Assembly: GCA_030674185.1 (NCBI GenBank)
Contig: CM060312.1
Span: forward strand, 3,823,438 to 3,887,437
DNA length: 64,000 nucleotides
Origin: Monoplex corrugatus
Lineage: Eukaryota; Mollusca; Gastropoda; Littorinimorpha; Ranellidae
Reading direction: 5' to 3'
Within the stretch, counting starts at the first letter, position 1. Each line of letters starts with the position of its first letter. Under the pieces are notes generated by a model that did not search any database, was not told the DNA's origin, and was given only the letters and a program-made list of their open reading frames with translations. Below are positions 1-12,039 of this stretch, piece after piece. Position numbers and translations under genes: made by a program.

Positions 1-469
1 TGGATCAGGTAGCCCAACAAACAAAGACAAACACATGGATCAGGTAGCCCAACAAACAAAGACAAACACATGGATCAGGTAGCCCAACAAGACAAACACG
101 GATCAGTAGCCAACAAACAAAGACAAACACATGGATCAGGTAGCCCAACAAACAAAGACAAACACATGGATCAGGTAGCCCAACAAACAAAGACAAACAC
201 ATGGATCAGGTAGCCCAACCAAACAAAGACAAAACACATGGATCAGATAGCCCAACAACAAGACAAACACATGGATCAGTAGCCAACAACAAAGACAAAC
301 ACGTGGATCAGGTAGCCCAACAAACAAAGACAAACACATGGATCAGGTAGCCCAACAAAGACAAACACATGGATCAGGTAGCCCAACAAAGACAAACACA
401 TGGATCAGGTAGCCCAACAAAGACAAACACACGGATCAGGTAGCCCAACAAACAAAGACAAACAGTAGC
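1..469. repeat. Minisatellite, about 36-bp unit
   Basis: Tandem copies built on ACATGGATCAGGTAGCCCAA followed by CAAACAAAGACAA. About 13 copies of uneven length are present, and the array is cut by the window start. Copies around 90-300 carry single-base losses. No coding potential is inferred from the short minus-strand ORFs. Confidence 0.9.
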
Positions 470-838
470 AGATAGATTCACAGTAGTCCCAGTGAGTCCA
501 ATTCCAGGTCACTGTCTGTGCATGGTAAATGGATCAGAATTCGTTTGCTCTTTCGGCTGAGAACGAAACAAACGAAACAAAAATAATGGATTAATAAACA
601 GATAAACGAACGAATAAAAAAAAAGTAAGTAAATAAATAGGACCTATATGAAGAGAGAGGGTTCACATTTGGAAATAATACTACAGATTCACTCAAAGGC
701 GATGTATAGTAGCCAGCCAACGATACGAAAGTGTGAGTTGGAAAGGAAGGGAGGTAATAGGGACATAGTGGAGTGGGTAATGTTGAATTTTCTTTATTAT
801 TTAGGACACACAATTTTTTTTACTGTTAAAAACTACTT
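470..838. other. Unique intronic sequence, no recognised feature
   Basis: AT-rich stretch between two arrays. I see no exon with good splice sites, no RNA gene and no recognisable transposon protein here. Confidence 0.6.
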
Positions 839-2393
839 GTGAAATATAATACGTTGTGTACACAGCGAAATATAATACGTTGTGGACACAGTGAAATATA
901 ATGTGTTGTGTACACAGTGAAGTATAATACGTTGTGTACACAGTGAAGTACGTTGTGTACACAGTGAAATACGTTGTGTACACAGTGAAATACGTTGTGT
1001 ACACAGTGAAATACGTTATGTACACAGTGAAATACGTTGTGTACACAGTGAAATATAATACGTTGTGTACACAGTGAAATATAATACGTTGTGTACACAG
1101 TGAAATATAATACGTTGTGTACACAGTGAAATACGTTGTGTACACAGAGAAATACGTTGTGTACACAGTGAAATACGTTGTGTACACAGTGAAATACGTT
1201 GTGTACACAGAGAAATACGTTGTGTACACAGTGAAATACGTTATGTACACAGTGAAATACGTTATGTACACAGTGAAATACGTTATGTACACAGTGAAAT
1301 ACGTTGTGTACACAGTGAAATACGATGTGTACACAGTGAAATATAATACGTTGTGTACACAGTGAAATATAATACGTTGTGTACACAGTGAAATATAATA
1401 CGTTGTGTACACAGAGAAATACGTTGTGTACACAGTGAAATACGTTGTGTACACAGTGAAATACGTTGTGTACACAGTGAAATACGTTGTGTACACAGTG
1501 AAATACGTTGTGTACACAGTGAAATATAATACGTTGTGTACACAGTGAAATACGTTGTGTACACAGTGAAATATAATACGTTGTATACACAGTGAAATAC
1601 GTTGTGTACACAGTGAAATACGTTGTGTACACAGTGAAATATAATACGTTGTATACACAGTGAAATACGTTGTGTACACAGTGAAATACGTTGTGTACAC
1701 AGTGAAATACGTTGTGTACACAGTGAAATATAATACGTTGTGTACACAGTGAAATATAATACGATGTGTACACAGTGAAATATAATACGATGTGTACACA
1801 GTGAAATACGATGTGTACACAGTGAAATATAATACTTTGTGTACACAGTGAAATATAATACGTTGTGTACACAGTGAAATATAATACGTTGTGTACACAG
1901 TGAAATATAATACGATGTGTACACAGTGAAATATAATACGATGTGTACACAGTGAAATATAATACGTTGTGTACACAGTGAAATATAATACGTTGTGTAC
2001 ACAGTGAAATACGTTATGTACACAGTGAAATACGTTATGTACACAGTGAAATACGTTATGTACACAGTGAAATGTAATACGTTGTGCACACAGTGAAATA
2101 TAATACGATGTGTACACAGTGAAATACGTTATGTACACAGTGAAATACGTTGTGTACACAGTGAAATACGTTATGTACACAGTGAAATACGTTATGACAC
2201 AGTGAAATACGTTATGTACACAGTGAAATATAATACGTTATGTACACAGTGAAATTACGTTATGTACACAGTGAAATATTATATAATACGTTATGTACAC
2301 AGTGAAATGTAATACGTTGTGCACACAGTGAAATACGTTGTGTACACGGTGAAATAGTTGTGTCCACACTATCAGTGAAATACAATACGTTCC
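839..2393. repeat. Minisatellite of 21/26-bp units with a palindromic core
   Basis: About 65 copies of ATACGTTGTGTACACAGTGA, alternating with a longer form that has an extra ATATA before ATACG. Most units contain the 8-bp palindrome GTGTACAC. The 21-bp unit is a multiple of three, which explains the overlapping antisense ORFs of up to 459 codons; these are repeat artefacts. Confidence 0.95.
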
Positions 2394-2661
2394 AATCTGT
2401 AGGAACTACCAGTGAGAATTGATGGGCTACAGGGTCAGGGAGCAGTAACAGTGGGCCAGTGGATGTGCCTGGTATCATGTTGCCCCTGCAGTCTGTGCTG
2501 GATGGCGGCACACAGTCAACATGGTGTCCTCTTCTTTATGTCCACAGCCCTGGGGGGACCTCTACACCTAACACTGTTCACACTGTAACGCTGCTGTGGC
2601 CACCGCCACGTCAATATCATAGTGTCCACAATCCTCCCGCCATCCTCCCTACAGCTGTCTC

Positions 2662-2705
<44 letters not shown>

Positions 2706-2835
2706 GTAATATGTGTGTGTGTGTGGTGCGACAGTGCGTGTACCCGTTGTGGTTGAAGAAAGGAGACCAGACAGAAGTTTCATAGCCAGTGAAGTTGTTG
2801 AACATTGATCTCTTTAAATTAATGCTGATGCTGTC

Positions 2836-2904
<69 letters not shown>

Positions 2905-3224
2905 CTGTCTAACCCCCCCCCCCCCAATCTCTCTCACTCTCATACACACTCCACTGGCCCAAGATTCAGCTGATTTAATTGTATAGTTACAGACCTTGAC
3001 CGTTTGGTGAACGTAGTATACACAAAATACATGACAGACAACGACAGTTTATACAAACTGTACGAAAAATATACAAACTGTGTGAAAAAAAATTATGAAA
3101 GTAATGTACATAAAATAATTCTTAAGAAAACAGTCGAGCAGAATGACGTTTCTTGAACGCTAACTATAGGAATAAGGCAAAATTCATATTGACATTTTCA
3201 GAAGAGAAAGAGAAGTAACAAATT
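2394..3224. other. Intronic sequence with CT/GT microsatellites
   Basis: Mostly unique sequence with (CT)n at about 2657-2705 and 2838-2909, a short (GT)n at 2711-2724 and a C-run at about 2911-2926. No exon matching MAGI is visible. Confidence 0.6.
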
Positions 3225-3480
3225 GCATTTGACCTGTTCGCTGCGCATTTTAATGTTTTCCATCAGTCTGGTGATTTCATATTAGTGTTTCATAGATACC
3301 CCCTGTCCCCCTTTCCCCTTCTTAGTTCAAAACCTTGCCAGTGTATAGGTTTTGCGTAGGCTCAGGGAGTCTGCCAAATAACTGCTGGCAGATTTGGACA
3401 GAGCACATATGGAATTGTCTGAGTGCAGTGAATCCCTCTTGAACAAACTCCAAACTGCAAACTTCAGGCAGGAAGTAATG
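3225..3480 (-). repeat. Dispersed repeat family A, copy 1
   Basis: This stretch is similar to 7905-8165 over its whole length. Both share GAGCACATATGGAATTGTCT, then GAGTGCAGT.AATCCC and a CTTGAA..AA tract, and upstream CTGTTCGCTG and GGCT.A.G.A.TCTGCCA. More diverged reverse-complement relatives occur near 31.4 and 50.2 kb. The family is unnamed here; no protein domain could be identified. The strand is arbitrary. Confidence 0.65.
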
Positions 3481-3495
3481 AATTGTTGGTCAGCT

Positions 3496-4700
3496 CAGTA
3501 CTGTTCTCCTTCAGACTGTTCTCCTTGTCACTGCTGTCAGTACTGTTCTCCTTCAGGCTGTACTCCTAGTCACTGCTGTCAGTACTGTTCTCCTTCAGGT
3601 TGTACTCCTAGTCACTGCTGTCAGTACTGTTCTCCTTGTCACTGCTGTCAGTACTGTTCTCCTTCAGGCTGTACTCCTAGTCTGCTGTCAGTACTGTTCT
3701 CCTTCAGGCTGTTCTCCTTGTCACTGCTGTCAGTACTGTTCTTCAGGCTGTACTCCTAGTCTGCTGTCAGTACTGTTCTCCTTCAGGTTGTTCTCCTTGT
3801 CACTGCTGTCAGTACTGTTCTCCTTCAGGCTGTACTCCTTGTCACTGCTGTCAGTACTGTTCTCCTTCAGGTTGTACTCCTAGTCACTGCTGTCAGTACT
3901 GTTCTTCTTCAGTCTGTACTCTAGTCACTGCTGTCAGTACTGTTCTCCTTCAGGTAGTACTCCTAGTCTGCTGTCAGTACTGTTCTCCTTCAGGCTGTAC
4001 TCCTAGTCACTGCTGTCAGTACTGTTCTCCTTCAGGTTGTTCTCCTAGTCTGCTGTCAGTACTGTTCTCCTTCAGGCTGTACTCCTAGTCACTGCTGTCA
4101 GTACTGTTCTCCTTCAGGTTGTACTCCTAGTCTGCTGTCAGTACTGTTCTCCTTCAGGCTGTACTCCTAGTCACTGCTGTCAGTACTGTTCTCCTTCAGG
4201 CTGTACTCCTAGTCACTGCTGTCAGTACTGTTCTCCTTCAGGCTGTACACTCCTAGTCACGTTGCTGTCATGCTGTTACTCCTCATGTGCTGTTCTCCTA
4301 GTGTGCACTGCTGTCAGTACTGTTCTCCTTTGGCTGTACTCCTAGTCACTGCTGTCAGTACTGTTCTCCTTCAGGTGTGACTCCTAGTCACTGTTGTCAG
4401 TACTGTCTCCTTGGTGTCTCAGTCTCATGTCAGTACTGTTCTCCGTGGTTGTACCTATCATGCTGTCAGACTGTTCTCTCTTCAGGCTGTACTCCTGAGT
4501 CACTGCTGTCAGTACTGTTCTCCTTCAGGCTGTACTCTATCATGCAGTCATACTGTTCTCCTACAGCTGTTCTCCTGTCACTGCTGTCAGTACTGTTACT
4601 GTTAGGCTGTACCCTACACTGCTGTCAGTACTGTTCCCCTTAGGTGTGACTCTATCACTGCTGTACTGTCTCCTTGGTGTTACCTAGTCATGCTGTCAGA
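3496..4700. repeat. Minisatellite, 42-bp unit
   Basis: Tandem copies built on CTGCTGTCAGTACTGTTCTC then CTTCAGGCTGTACTCCTAGT, with about 25 copies. Units are clean up to about 4230 and then become ragged, with many one- or two-base losses. Some copies lack the CA dinucleotide in the last segment. Confidence 0.9.
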
Positions 4701-7012
4701 CTGTTCTTGGTGTACCCTACATGCTGTAGACTGTTTTGGCTGTGACACCTATCATGCGTAAACTGTTTTTGGTGTACACCATGACTGCTGTTGTGTGACT
4801 CATAACCCTGTTGGTGTACTCCTAATGTCATGCTGTAGTACTGTTTTGGTGTACACTACATGAGTGACTCTTGTGTTACAGCTATGAAGATGTTGACTGT
4901 GTGGTTGACACTACATGAAGACTGTAACTGTTGGTGTGACACTACATGAAGACTGTTGTCTGTGTTGTGTGACACACAAAGTGTGTACAACTGAGATGTT
5001 GTGTGACACACATGAAACTGTTATGTGTGAAATGAAGAGTGGTGTGACCTCATAAGTACTGTTGGTCATACAAGACTGTTTGGTGGACCACATAAGTGGT
5101 AAACTGTTTTATGGCACTACAGACGTGTACTACATGAAGACTGTGTGTTGACACTCATGAAGACTGTTAACTGTTGTTGACACTACATGAAGACTACTGT
5201 TGGTGTGACACTACTGAAGACTACTGGTGTGACACTAATGAGTGTGTGGACACTACATGAAGACTGTTGATGTTGGTGTACTTTGAGATTGAACTACATT
5301 GAAGACTGTACTGTTGGTGTGACACTAATGAACTGTTTGGTTGTGACACTAATGAAGACTGTTGATGTTGGTGTGACACTAATGAAGACTGTGTAACACT
5401 GAAGACTGTTGTGGTACACTACATGAAACGTTAACTGTTGGTGTGACATACATGATGTGTTTGGTGTGACTATGTGACTGTGAACTAATGAAGACTGTTA
5501 CTGTTGTGGTTGACATATGAATGTTAATGTTGGGTGCTATGAACTCTGAAGACTGTTACTGTTGTGTGTGACATACATGAAGACTGTTGACTGTTGGTGT
5601 GACATAAGAGTTACTTTTGGGTGTGACACTACATGAAGACTGTTCTGTGTGTGACATACATGAAGATGTTGGTGTGACACTACATGAAGTGTTGACTGTT
5701 GGTGTGAACTACATGAAGACTGTGGTGTGGACACTACATGAAGACTGTTGATGTGTGACACTACATGAAGACTGTTGGTTGACATACATGAAGATGTTGG
5801 TGATATGACACTTGAAACTGAATGTTGGTGGTGACACTACATGAACTGTTAGTGTGTGACACTACATGAAGACTGTTGGTGTGACACTACATGAAGAGTG
5901 TTGACACTTGTGTGACACTACATGGAGGACTTGTGGTGACATACATAAGATTTGTGAACTACATGAGACTGACTGTTGGTGTGACACTACATAAGACTGT
6001 TGGAATCTGATGACTTGGTTGAACTACATAGACTTTGTTTGTGACACTACATGAAGACTGTTGTTGTGACACTACTAAAGCTGTTACTATGAGCTGTACA
6101 CTATGAAGACTGTTGGTGTGAACACATGAAGTGTAATGTGGTGTGACCACTAACTTTAATGACAATAAGACTGTATGTTGTGACACATAAGACGTTGTGT
6201 GACATACATGAAGACTGTTGACTGTTGGGTGACACTACATGAAGACTGTTAACTGTGTGTGACCATACATAAGACTGTTGGTGTGAACACACATGAAGCT
6301 GTTACTGTTGTGTGACACACATGAAGACTGTTGGTTGCTGCGTGAAACTGTATGTGACACTACACAGTGTTAACTGTTGTGGACACTCATGAACTGTTGG
6401 TGTGACATACTAAGTTGTTGGTGTGACACTACATGAAGGTTGGTTACACTACATGAAACTGTTAACTGTTGGTGTGACACTACATGAAGACTGTTGGTGT
6501 GACACTACAGAAGTGTTGAACTGTTGGTGACACTACATGAAGACTGTTAAACTGTTGTGAAACTGATGGTTGACACTACATGGACACTGTGTTGACAACT
6601 TGGTGAACTGATGACTGTTGGTGTGACACTACATGAAGACTGTTGTGTTGGTGTGACCACTGACATGAAGACTGTTGATGTTGGACACTGACTGAAGACT
6701 ACTGAAGGTGTGAACACTTTGGGTGACCTTATGTAGTTGGTGTGACACTACATGAGAACTGTTGACTGTTGGTGTGACACTACATGAAGACTGTTGTGTG
6801 TTGGTGGACACTACATGAAGACTGTTGACTGTTGGTGTGACACTAATGAAGACTGTTGACTGTTGGTGTGACACTACATGAAGACTGTTGACTGTTGGTG
6901 TGACACTACATGAAGACTGTTGACTGTTGGTGTGACACTACATGAAGACTGTTAACTGTTGGTGTGACACTACATGAAGACTGTTAACTGTTGGTGTGAC
7001 ACTACACGAGAC
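4701..7012. repeat. Minisatellite, 32-bp unit, badly degraded on the left
   Basis: The unit GTTGGTGTGACACTACATGA then AGACTGTTGACT repeats exactly every 32 bp at 6860-7010. From 4700 to about 6850 the same unit is recognisable but interrupted by frequent short deletions. The left part grades into the end of the 42-bp array. Confidence 0.85.
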
Positions 7013-7335
7013 AGTTAGATTGCACAGCACAGAGGGAGAAGCGTTGCTCCAGATTCTGCCTTGCTGTCTTTGGCCTCCTGTTCTCAGAGGACATATTTTA
7101 CTGATGCCTGCCTGCTGCTAGTGACCAGTGCCATGGGGTGTTCACTCTTCACAGTCAATGGCCAGACTGATTTATGGTTTCATCCACACACAGCTGTCGC
7201 CTGAAAGAGAGAGGGAGAGAAAGAGAGAGAGGAGAGAGAGAGAGAGAGAGAGAGAGATGCCCCATACTGATTAGAAAGTGTTGTTGGTTATTTGAGGAAG
7301 TGTGTCGATCATCACCACCCAGTACAGAGTCTTAA
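7013..7335. other. Short unique intronic stretch with a GA microsatellite
   Basis: Unique sequence with a purine run (GA)n at about 7206-7257. Nothing else is recognised. Confidence 0.6.
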
Positions 7336-7830
7336 TATAACACGTTGATATCAGTATGCATTCCGTTATAACACGTTGATAGCAGTATGCATTCCGTTAT
7401 AACACGTTGATATCAGTATGCATTCCGTTATAACACGTTGATATCAGTATGCATTCCGTTATAACACGTTGATATCAGTATGCATTCCGTTATAACACGT
7501 TGATATCAGTATGCATTCCGTTTAACACGTTGATATCAGTATGCATTCCGTTATAACACGTTGATATCAGTATGCATTCCGTTATAACACGTTGATATCA
7601 GTATGCATTCCGTTATAACACGTTGATATCAGTATGCATTCCGTTATAACACGTTGATATCAGTATGCATTCCGTTATAACACGTTGATATCAGTATGCA
7701 TTCCGTTATAACACGTTGATATCAGTATGCATTCCGTTATAACACGTTGATATCAGTATGCATTCCGTTATAACACGTTGATAGCAGTATGCATTCCGTT
7801 ATAACACGTTGATATCAGTATGCATTCCGT
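7336..7830. repeat. Minisatellite, 31-bp unit, 16 copies
   Basis: Highly uniform tandem repeat of AACACGTTGATATCAGTATG then CATTCCGTTAT. Only a few substitutions (GATAGC for GATATC) and one 1-base loss near 7522 are seen, so the array is homogenised or recently expanded. Confidence 0.95.
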
Positions 7831-7904
7831 TTCAATATTGGCTGATTTCTGTAATAGAGCCCTGGGCCAGAGATCTCATGTCTCAAATTCTGTCGCAGTC
7901 TCAC

Positions 7905-8165
7905 AGCGTAAAAACTGGTCTGTTCGCTGACCATCTTAATTAATACTCCAGTCATTCTGCTTTATGTTTTATGAGTCCTGTTTCTGCCCACTTCCACTCC
8001 CTCCCCCTCTCCAAGACGTCGCTAGTGCATAGAGCTTTACGCAGGCTTAAGGAATCTGCCAGGTATCGGACGGCAGATTGGATGGAGCACATATGGAATT
8101 GTCTGAGTGCAGTCAATCCCGCTTGAATAAATATCCAAATCCAGACTGTCAAATTTCTTGTCAGT
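7905..8165 (-). repeat. Dispersed repeat family A, copy 2
   Basis: Homologous to 3225-3480. Shared blocks include GAGCACATATGGAATTGTCT at about 8083-8102 and the following GAGTGCAGT.AATCCC. The reverse complement has an open frame of about 66 codons, but no family was recognised. Confidence 0.65.
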
Positions 8166-9095
8166 GAACCGCCGTGACTAATGCCCAGTGTCGACTCCTG
8201 TATGTGAAAGTATTTATGCCACAGTAGCCATCAGCGTCCAGCGGCCTTAGGATGGGAACTGTTGGCTTTTGAACTACAACATTGATCCAGTCCCCTTGGC
8301 CTTCCCCGCTCCCCATGGGTTCCCTTCTCTTTGTCCCCCTCCCCCATCACCGCTATCCCCATCTGTGTTCCTGTCCCTGCAGGCACCATTTAGCAGGCTT
8401 GTGCCACATCCCCCTCCCCTGCTGTTCCCCCAGTGCCATTGTCATCAGCAGGGGTTGTGAAGGGCGGTCAGTCACTGATTCAAGTGTTGTTGGCGTGTAG
8501 GGCGTACAGCGTGTAGGGCTTTGTGTCGTCTGGTCACCATCAGTCTTTGTTAGTGTGCCGCCCGTCCTGGGCCTGGGGCCAGCCTCTTCAATGGTCATTT
8601 GATGGTCAGTCCGGCTGTCGGGCCGGCTTGTGTCCATCACAGACTGTTGCTGGTCAGCGTTGGTCAGTACACACAGATAACATACATGTGTACAGGTCTG
8701 AAGGATAACAACATACATGTGTACAGGTTTAAAGGATAACGGTCTACAGGTATCGGCAGTTGCTTGGAGAAAATTTGTGTTCGGTGTGTGTTCTCTGACA
8801 GTTTGTTCATGTTGGAGCAGTGTGACAGACAGGTATCGTGATGATCCAGTGGATCAAATCTGTTATCTTCCAGCACTGAAGAAGAGACCCACACGTGTGA
8901 GAGAGACTGTGGTACTGTGTGTGTGTGTGTGTGTGACAGAGAGAGAGAGAGAGAGAGAACAGGGAATTCGCTGTGGACAGCTGTTGGTTAATTCTGAACA
9001 GCGCAGCTTGGTCAGTTCACTCCACCTTGTGCACTATCTGTCAGTTTTACCTCACATCTCTGCAAAGCGTATTTTACAAGCTATCTCAAAGTGTA
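8166..9095. other. Unique intronic sequence
   Basis: Pyrimidine-rich around 8280-8450, with a near-duplicate of about 30 bp (ATAACATACATGTGTACAGG, twice at 8676-8730) and a short GT/GA microsatellite at 8917-8960. No MAGI exon is recognised. Confidence 0.5.
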
Positions 9096-9240
9096 TGATC
9101 TTAAAAATAGTTTGGATCTTCTCCCCATCACATGGCCATGGTGGCGTTATTGCGTATGGAATTGGTGCAGAGCACAGAGACGTTGTCTTGAGAAATTTGA
9201 AACTGAATGGTGCATTGTCTGATCTTTGTAGGTAATGAAC
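9096..9240 (+). repeat. Dispersed repeat family B, copy 1
   Basis: Similar to 57870-58030 in the same orientation. Both contain TTGGATCTT, a GCATATGGAAT-like block, CAGAGCA.AGA.AC.T and GAAACTGAA.TGTGC-like sequence, and end near GGAAATGAAC or GGTAATGAAC. The element type is unknown. Confidence 0.5.
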
Positions 9241-9299
9241 CCTGTATTTTTTAGTGTTAGTACTGTGTGTTAGTACTGTGTGTTACATTCTCATGGACT

Positions 9300-9337
9300 C
9301 TCTCTGTCTGTCTGTTTGTCTGTCTCTTGTCTCTGTC

Positions 9338-9381
<44 letters not shown>

Positions 9382-9608
9382 GTCAATATTTGGCATAGTT
9401 GGATGGTCACGCATGTCCACATCTACTGTAAAACTTGTTTTGATATTGTGAATATTACTTTTCTGCTCTTTATTTGAATTTTCCATTTTTCTGTTTCCTT
9501 TATTTGTTTCCCTTTATTTACATTTGTTGCCAGCATGAGAGGGATGAGTTATGCCCCTTGGCGCTAACACCATGTATATGGTTACGTCAATAAATGGCGC
9601 GCGTCAAG

Positions 9609-9692
<84 letters not shown>

Positions 9693-10006
9693 GAGGTTAG
9701 GCATGTGGCAGTTGGTGCCAACAGACTACATGCCTGTCAGTGTCACCCTTATGTGTTCTGTACTTTGTGGTCTGTGAATTTTCTTCCTCTTGGACAATCC
9801 AGATTACACTCACTTGTTCATGTCTGTCATGTCAGGTGTCATTTTTGTTTCCACCTGTACATATGCGTGCACACACTCTCTCTGTCTCTGTCTGTCTGTC
9901 TGTGTCTGTCTGTCTTGTCTCTCTCTCTGTCTCTCACTTGTCATCTCTCTTTCTCACTCTCATCTCTCGCATCTCTCTCTCTTACCTCTCGCATCTCTCT
10001 CTCACT

Positions 10007-10083
<77 letters not shown>

Positions 10084-10110
10084 GCACACACCCCTCTCGC
10101 ACACACACAA
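9300..10110. repeat. Microsatellite cluster (CT)n and (CA)n
   Basis: CTGT/CT tracts at 9300-9380, CT tracts at 9612-9692 and 9870-10005, and a perfect (CA)n run at about 10013-10080. The sequence between them is unique. Overlapping low-complexity ORFs here are not genes. Confidence 0.9.
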
Positions 10111-10139
10111 GAGTTCTCCCCTCCCCCACCCCCCCAATC

Positions 10140-10473
10140 AAAATTCATGTGTATGTTGAGTTGCTAACTGATGTGTAAGTGCTGCAGACAACAGAACCAG
10201 CAGTGTTGTTGTTGTTATTGTTGTTAATGAAGACATTACCGTCATTAGGGGTGTTGCCTTATATTTATAATGATAATGATGATGATGTTGGCAGGGAACA
10301 ATGTTAGTAGTGTAGGAGCAACCTTGGCACCCTGTCTGCATTCTTTCTTTGTAATGTTTGTAATGTTCTTGGATGTTGCAGAAGTCTGTCTGGAGTGAGG
10401 AAAAAGTTCTGAGTGTGTTTTGGGGGTTGGATGGTTGTGGGGATGAGAGAGAGAGAGAGAGAGAAAAAGAGAG

Positions 10474-10522
<49 letters not shown>

Positions 10523-10852
10523 CGACCATAAAACCTACTAACGAAACAGATACACAGATGAGTTCATCATGTTGAAAATTTGATTAAGTACTCGCATGTG
10601 GAAAATTGGACCTGGTATAAAATGGAAATGTGACCAGATATAAAATCAAAATGAGACCTGCATGTCGAAAACATGAGCATTTATGTTTGGGTGGGAAAAC
10701 AACCAACCAGGTATGCAGTGTAAACGTGATGATAGACTTGGAAGCTTCCACATAAGATGCAGGAGGCAGTGGAAGTGTTGCAGCATGCCTGGTCATTAGT
10801 CACGTTCTTTGGATTACTGCAGTGTGGACATGTGGTCAGCTGTGAGAAGATT
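10140..10852. other. Intronic sequence upstream of exon 1, with a GA microsatellite
   Basis: Unique sequence apart from (GA)n at about 10446-10524 and a few short trinucleotide runs. No exon is recognised. Confidence 0.5.
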
Positions 10853-10918
10853 GTGACCTTGTCTTTACTATGTGTGTTACAGAGTGTGACCTTGTCTTTA
10901 CTCTGTGTGTTGCAGAGT
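10853..10918 (+). repeat. 33-bp tandem duplication of the exon 1 acceptor
   Basis: GTGACCTTGTCTTTACT starts at 10853 and again at 10886. Each copy is followed by .TGTGTGTT.CAGAGT, so the 3' splice site of exon 1 (AG at 10914-10915) has an upstream twin (AG at 10881-10882). The 33-nt spacing is a multiple of three and the intervening codons contain no stop in the exon frame. Confidence 0.85.
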
Positions 10919-10973
10919 TACCCTTTGGCTGGGAGAAGGTGGAGGACCCTCACTATGGCACCTACTTCATCGA
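10916..10973 (+). CDS. MAGI: MAGI exon: N-terminal half of WW domain 2
   Basis: The codons read [18 protein letters not shown], followed by GA that joins the next exon. This matches the start of the second WW domain of MAGI proteins (LPxGWEKxxDPxYGxYYVD). It contains the first signature Trp and the central aromatic YGTYF strand. The acceptor is TTGCAG at 10910-10915 after a pyrimidine-rich tract, and the donor is GTGAGT at 10974. The exon is 58 nt: two bases finish an upstream split codon and two start a codon completed by exon 2. WW domains bind proline-rich PPxY-type ligands. A duplicated acceptor lies 33 nt upstream. The upstream exon, which should carry WW1, is not in the window. Confidence 0.92.
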
Positions 10974-11039
10974 GTGAGTCCTTTTAGTGGGGTTAATTCT
11001 TGTTTGTGCCACTGACACCCTGCCTGCCTTGTCTGTTGC

Positions 11040-11270
11040 TGGACTGTGTGTATGTGTGTGTGTGTGTGTGTGTATGTGTGTGTGTTTGTGGTCTGTGTGT
11101 GTGTGTGCGTATGTGTGCGAGCGTGTGTGCTTGCTATGTTTTGTTGTGTGTTTGTGTTAGTGTGTGTGTGTGTGCGCTGTTTTGTTGTGTGTTTGTGCGT
11201 GTGTGTGTGTGTGTGTGTGCTATGTTTTGTTGTGTGTTTGTGTTAGTGTGTGTTTGTGCGTGCATGCATA

Positions 11271-11304
<34 letters not shown>

Positions 11305-11565
11305 TGTGTGTGTGCTATGTTTTGTTGTGTGTTTGTGCTAGTGTGTGTGCATGTATGTGTGTGTGTGTGCGTGTGTGTGCTTTGTTTTGTTGTGTGTGTG
11401 TGTGTGCGTGTTTGTATTAGTGTGTGTGTGTGTGTGTGTGTGTTGTGTGTGTGTGTGTGTGTGTGCTGTTTTGTTGTGTGCTGTTTGTTGTGTGCTGTTT
11501 TGTTGTGTGTTTGCGCTAGTGTGTGTGTGGTGTGTGTGATTGTTGTGTGTGTGTGTGTCTATGTC

Positions 11566-11631
<66 letters not shown>

Positions 11632-11632
11632 A
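11040..11632. repeat. GT-rich low-complexity array ending in (CT)n
   Basis: Irregular (GT)n with recurring GCTATGTTTTGTTGTGTG blocks about 100-130 bp apart, then CTGT and a (CT)n run at about 11580-11630. The overlapping Cys/Val-rich ORFs are artefacts. Confidence 0.9.
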
Positions 11633-11902
11633 AAGGATAAATACAGCCTGCATAAATCATTCATTCATTCATTCATTTCTTTCATTCACACTCTCTGTGG
11701 ATATCTAGAAATCTATCTAAGCTGGGATAAAATTCAAGCTGTAGTATTTATTGTAGAAACCCTAGTCAGTGATAAATGAGTCATTGTATTGGTCTTCAAA
11801 TTTTCAGTGAAAAGTTCCTTTGTGGCCAAATTTACAGTGAAATATATTACTTTGGTCCAGTTAAATGTACTGATATTGTGCTGTGATGTTAGTGTTTGGC
11901 TT

Positions 11903-12033
11903 TTATGAAGAAGATTAGGAAAAGACAAGCAGCATGTATAGGACATTTCATGAGGCAAGAGAAGTTTGAGCACCTAGTCACATCAGGAAAGCTAGAGTGA
12001 AAAAGAGCACCTTGTAAACCCTTGGAAAAAATG
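11903..12033 (+). mobile_element. Fragment of LINE 3' ORF (same family as 42941-43280)
   Basis: In the frame starting near 11904 the sequence reads FMKKIRKRQAACIGHFMRQ and continues with an EHLVTSGKLE block, then a stop and decayed sequence. It matches the DNA at 43023-43160 closely. The IRKRQ, GH, EHLVT.GK, GRPR series is typical of the C-terminal tail of non-LTR retrotransposon polymerases. Only about 130 bp remain, with an in-frame stop, so it is dead. Confidence 0.7.
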
Positions 12034-12039
12034 TGAGAC

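Noticed and set aside
801..2180. Overlapping antisense ORFs of 268-459 codons
   Set aside because: They lie wholly in a 21/26-bp tandem repeat and encode only short-period peptides in several frames at once.
2459..2640. Possible exon with Pro/Thr-rich reading frame and TGCAG / CCACAG sites
   Set aside because: No similarity to MAGI, no clear donor, and position is inside the WW1-WW2 intron.
7336..7830. Possible CRISPR array (31-bp uniform units)
   Set aside because: Head-to-tail repeats with no spacers, and a eukaryotic context.
9254..10178. Several Leu/Ser- or His/Thr-rich ORFs
   Set aside because: CT and CA microsatellites translated in different frames.
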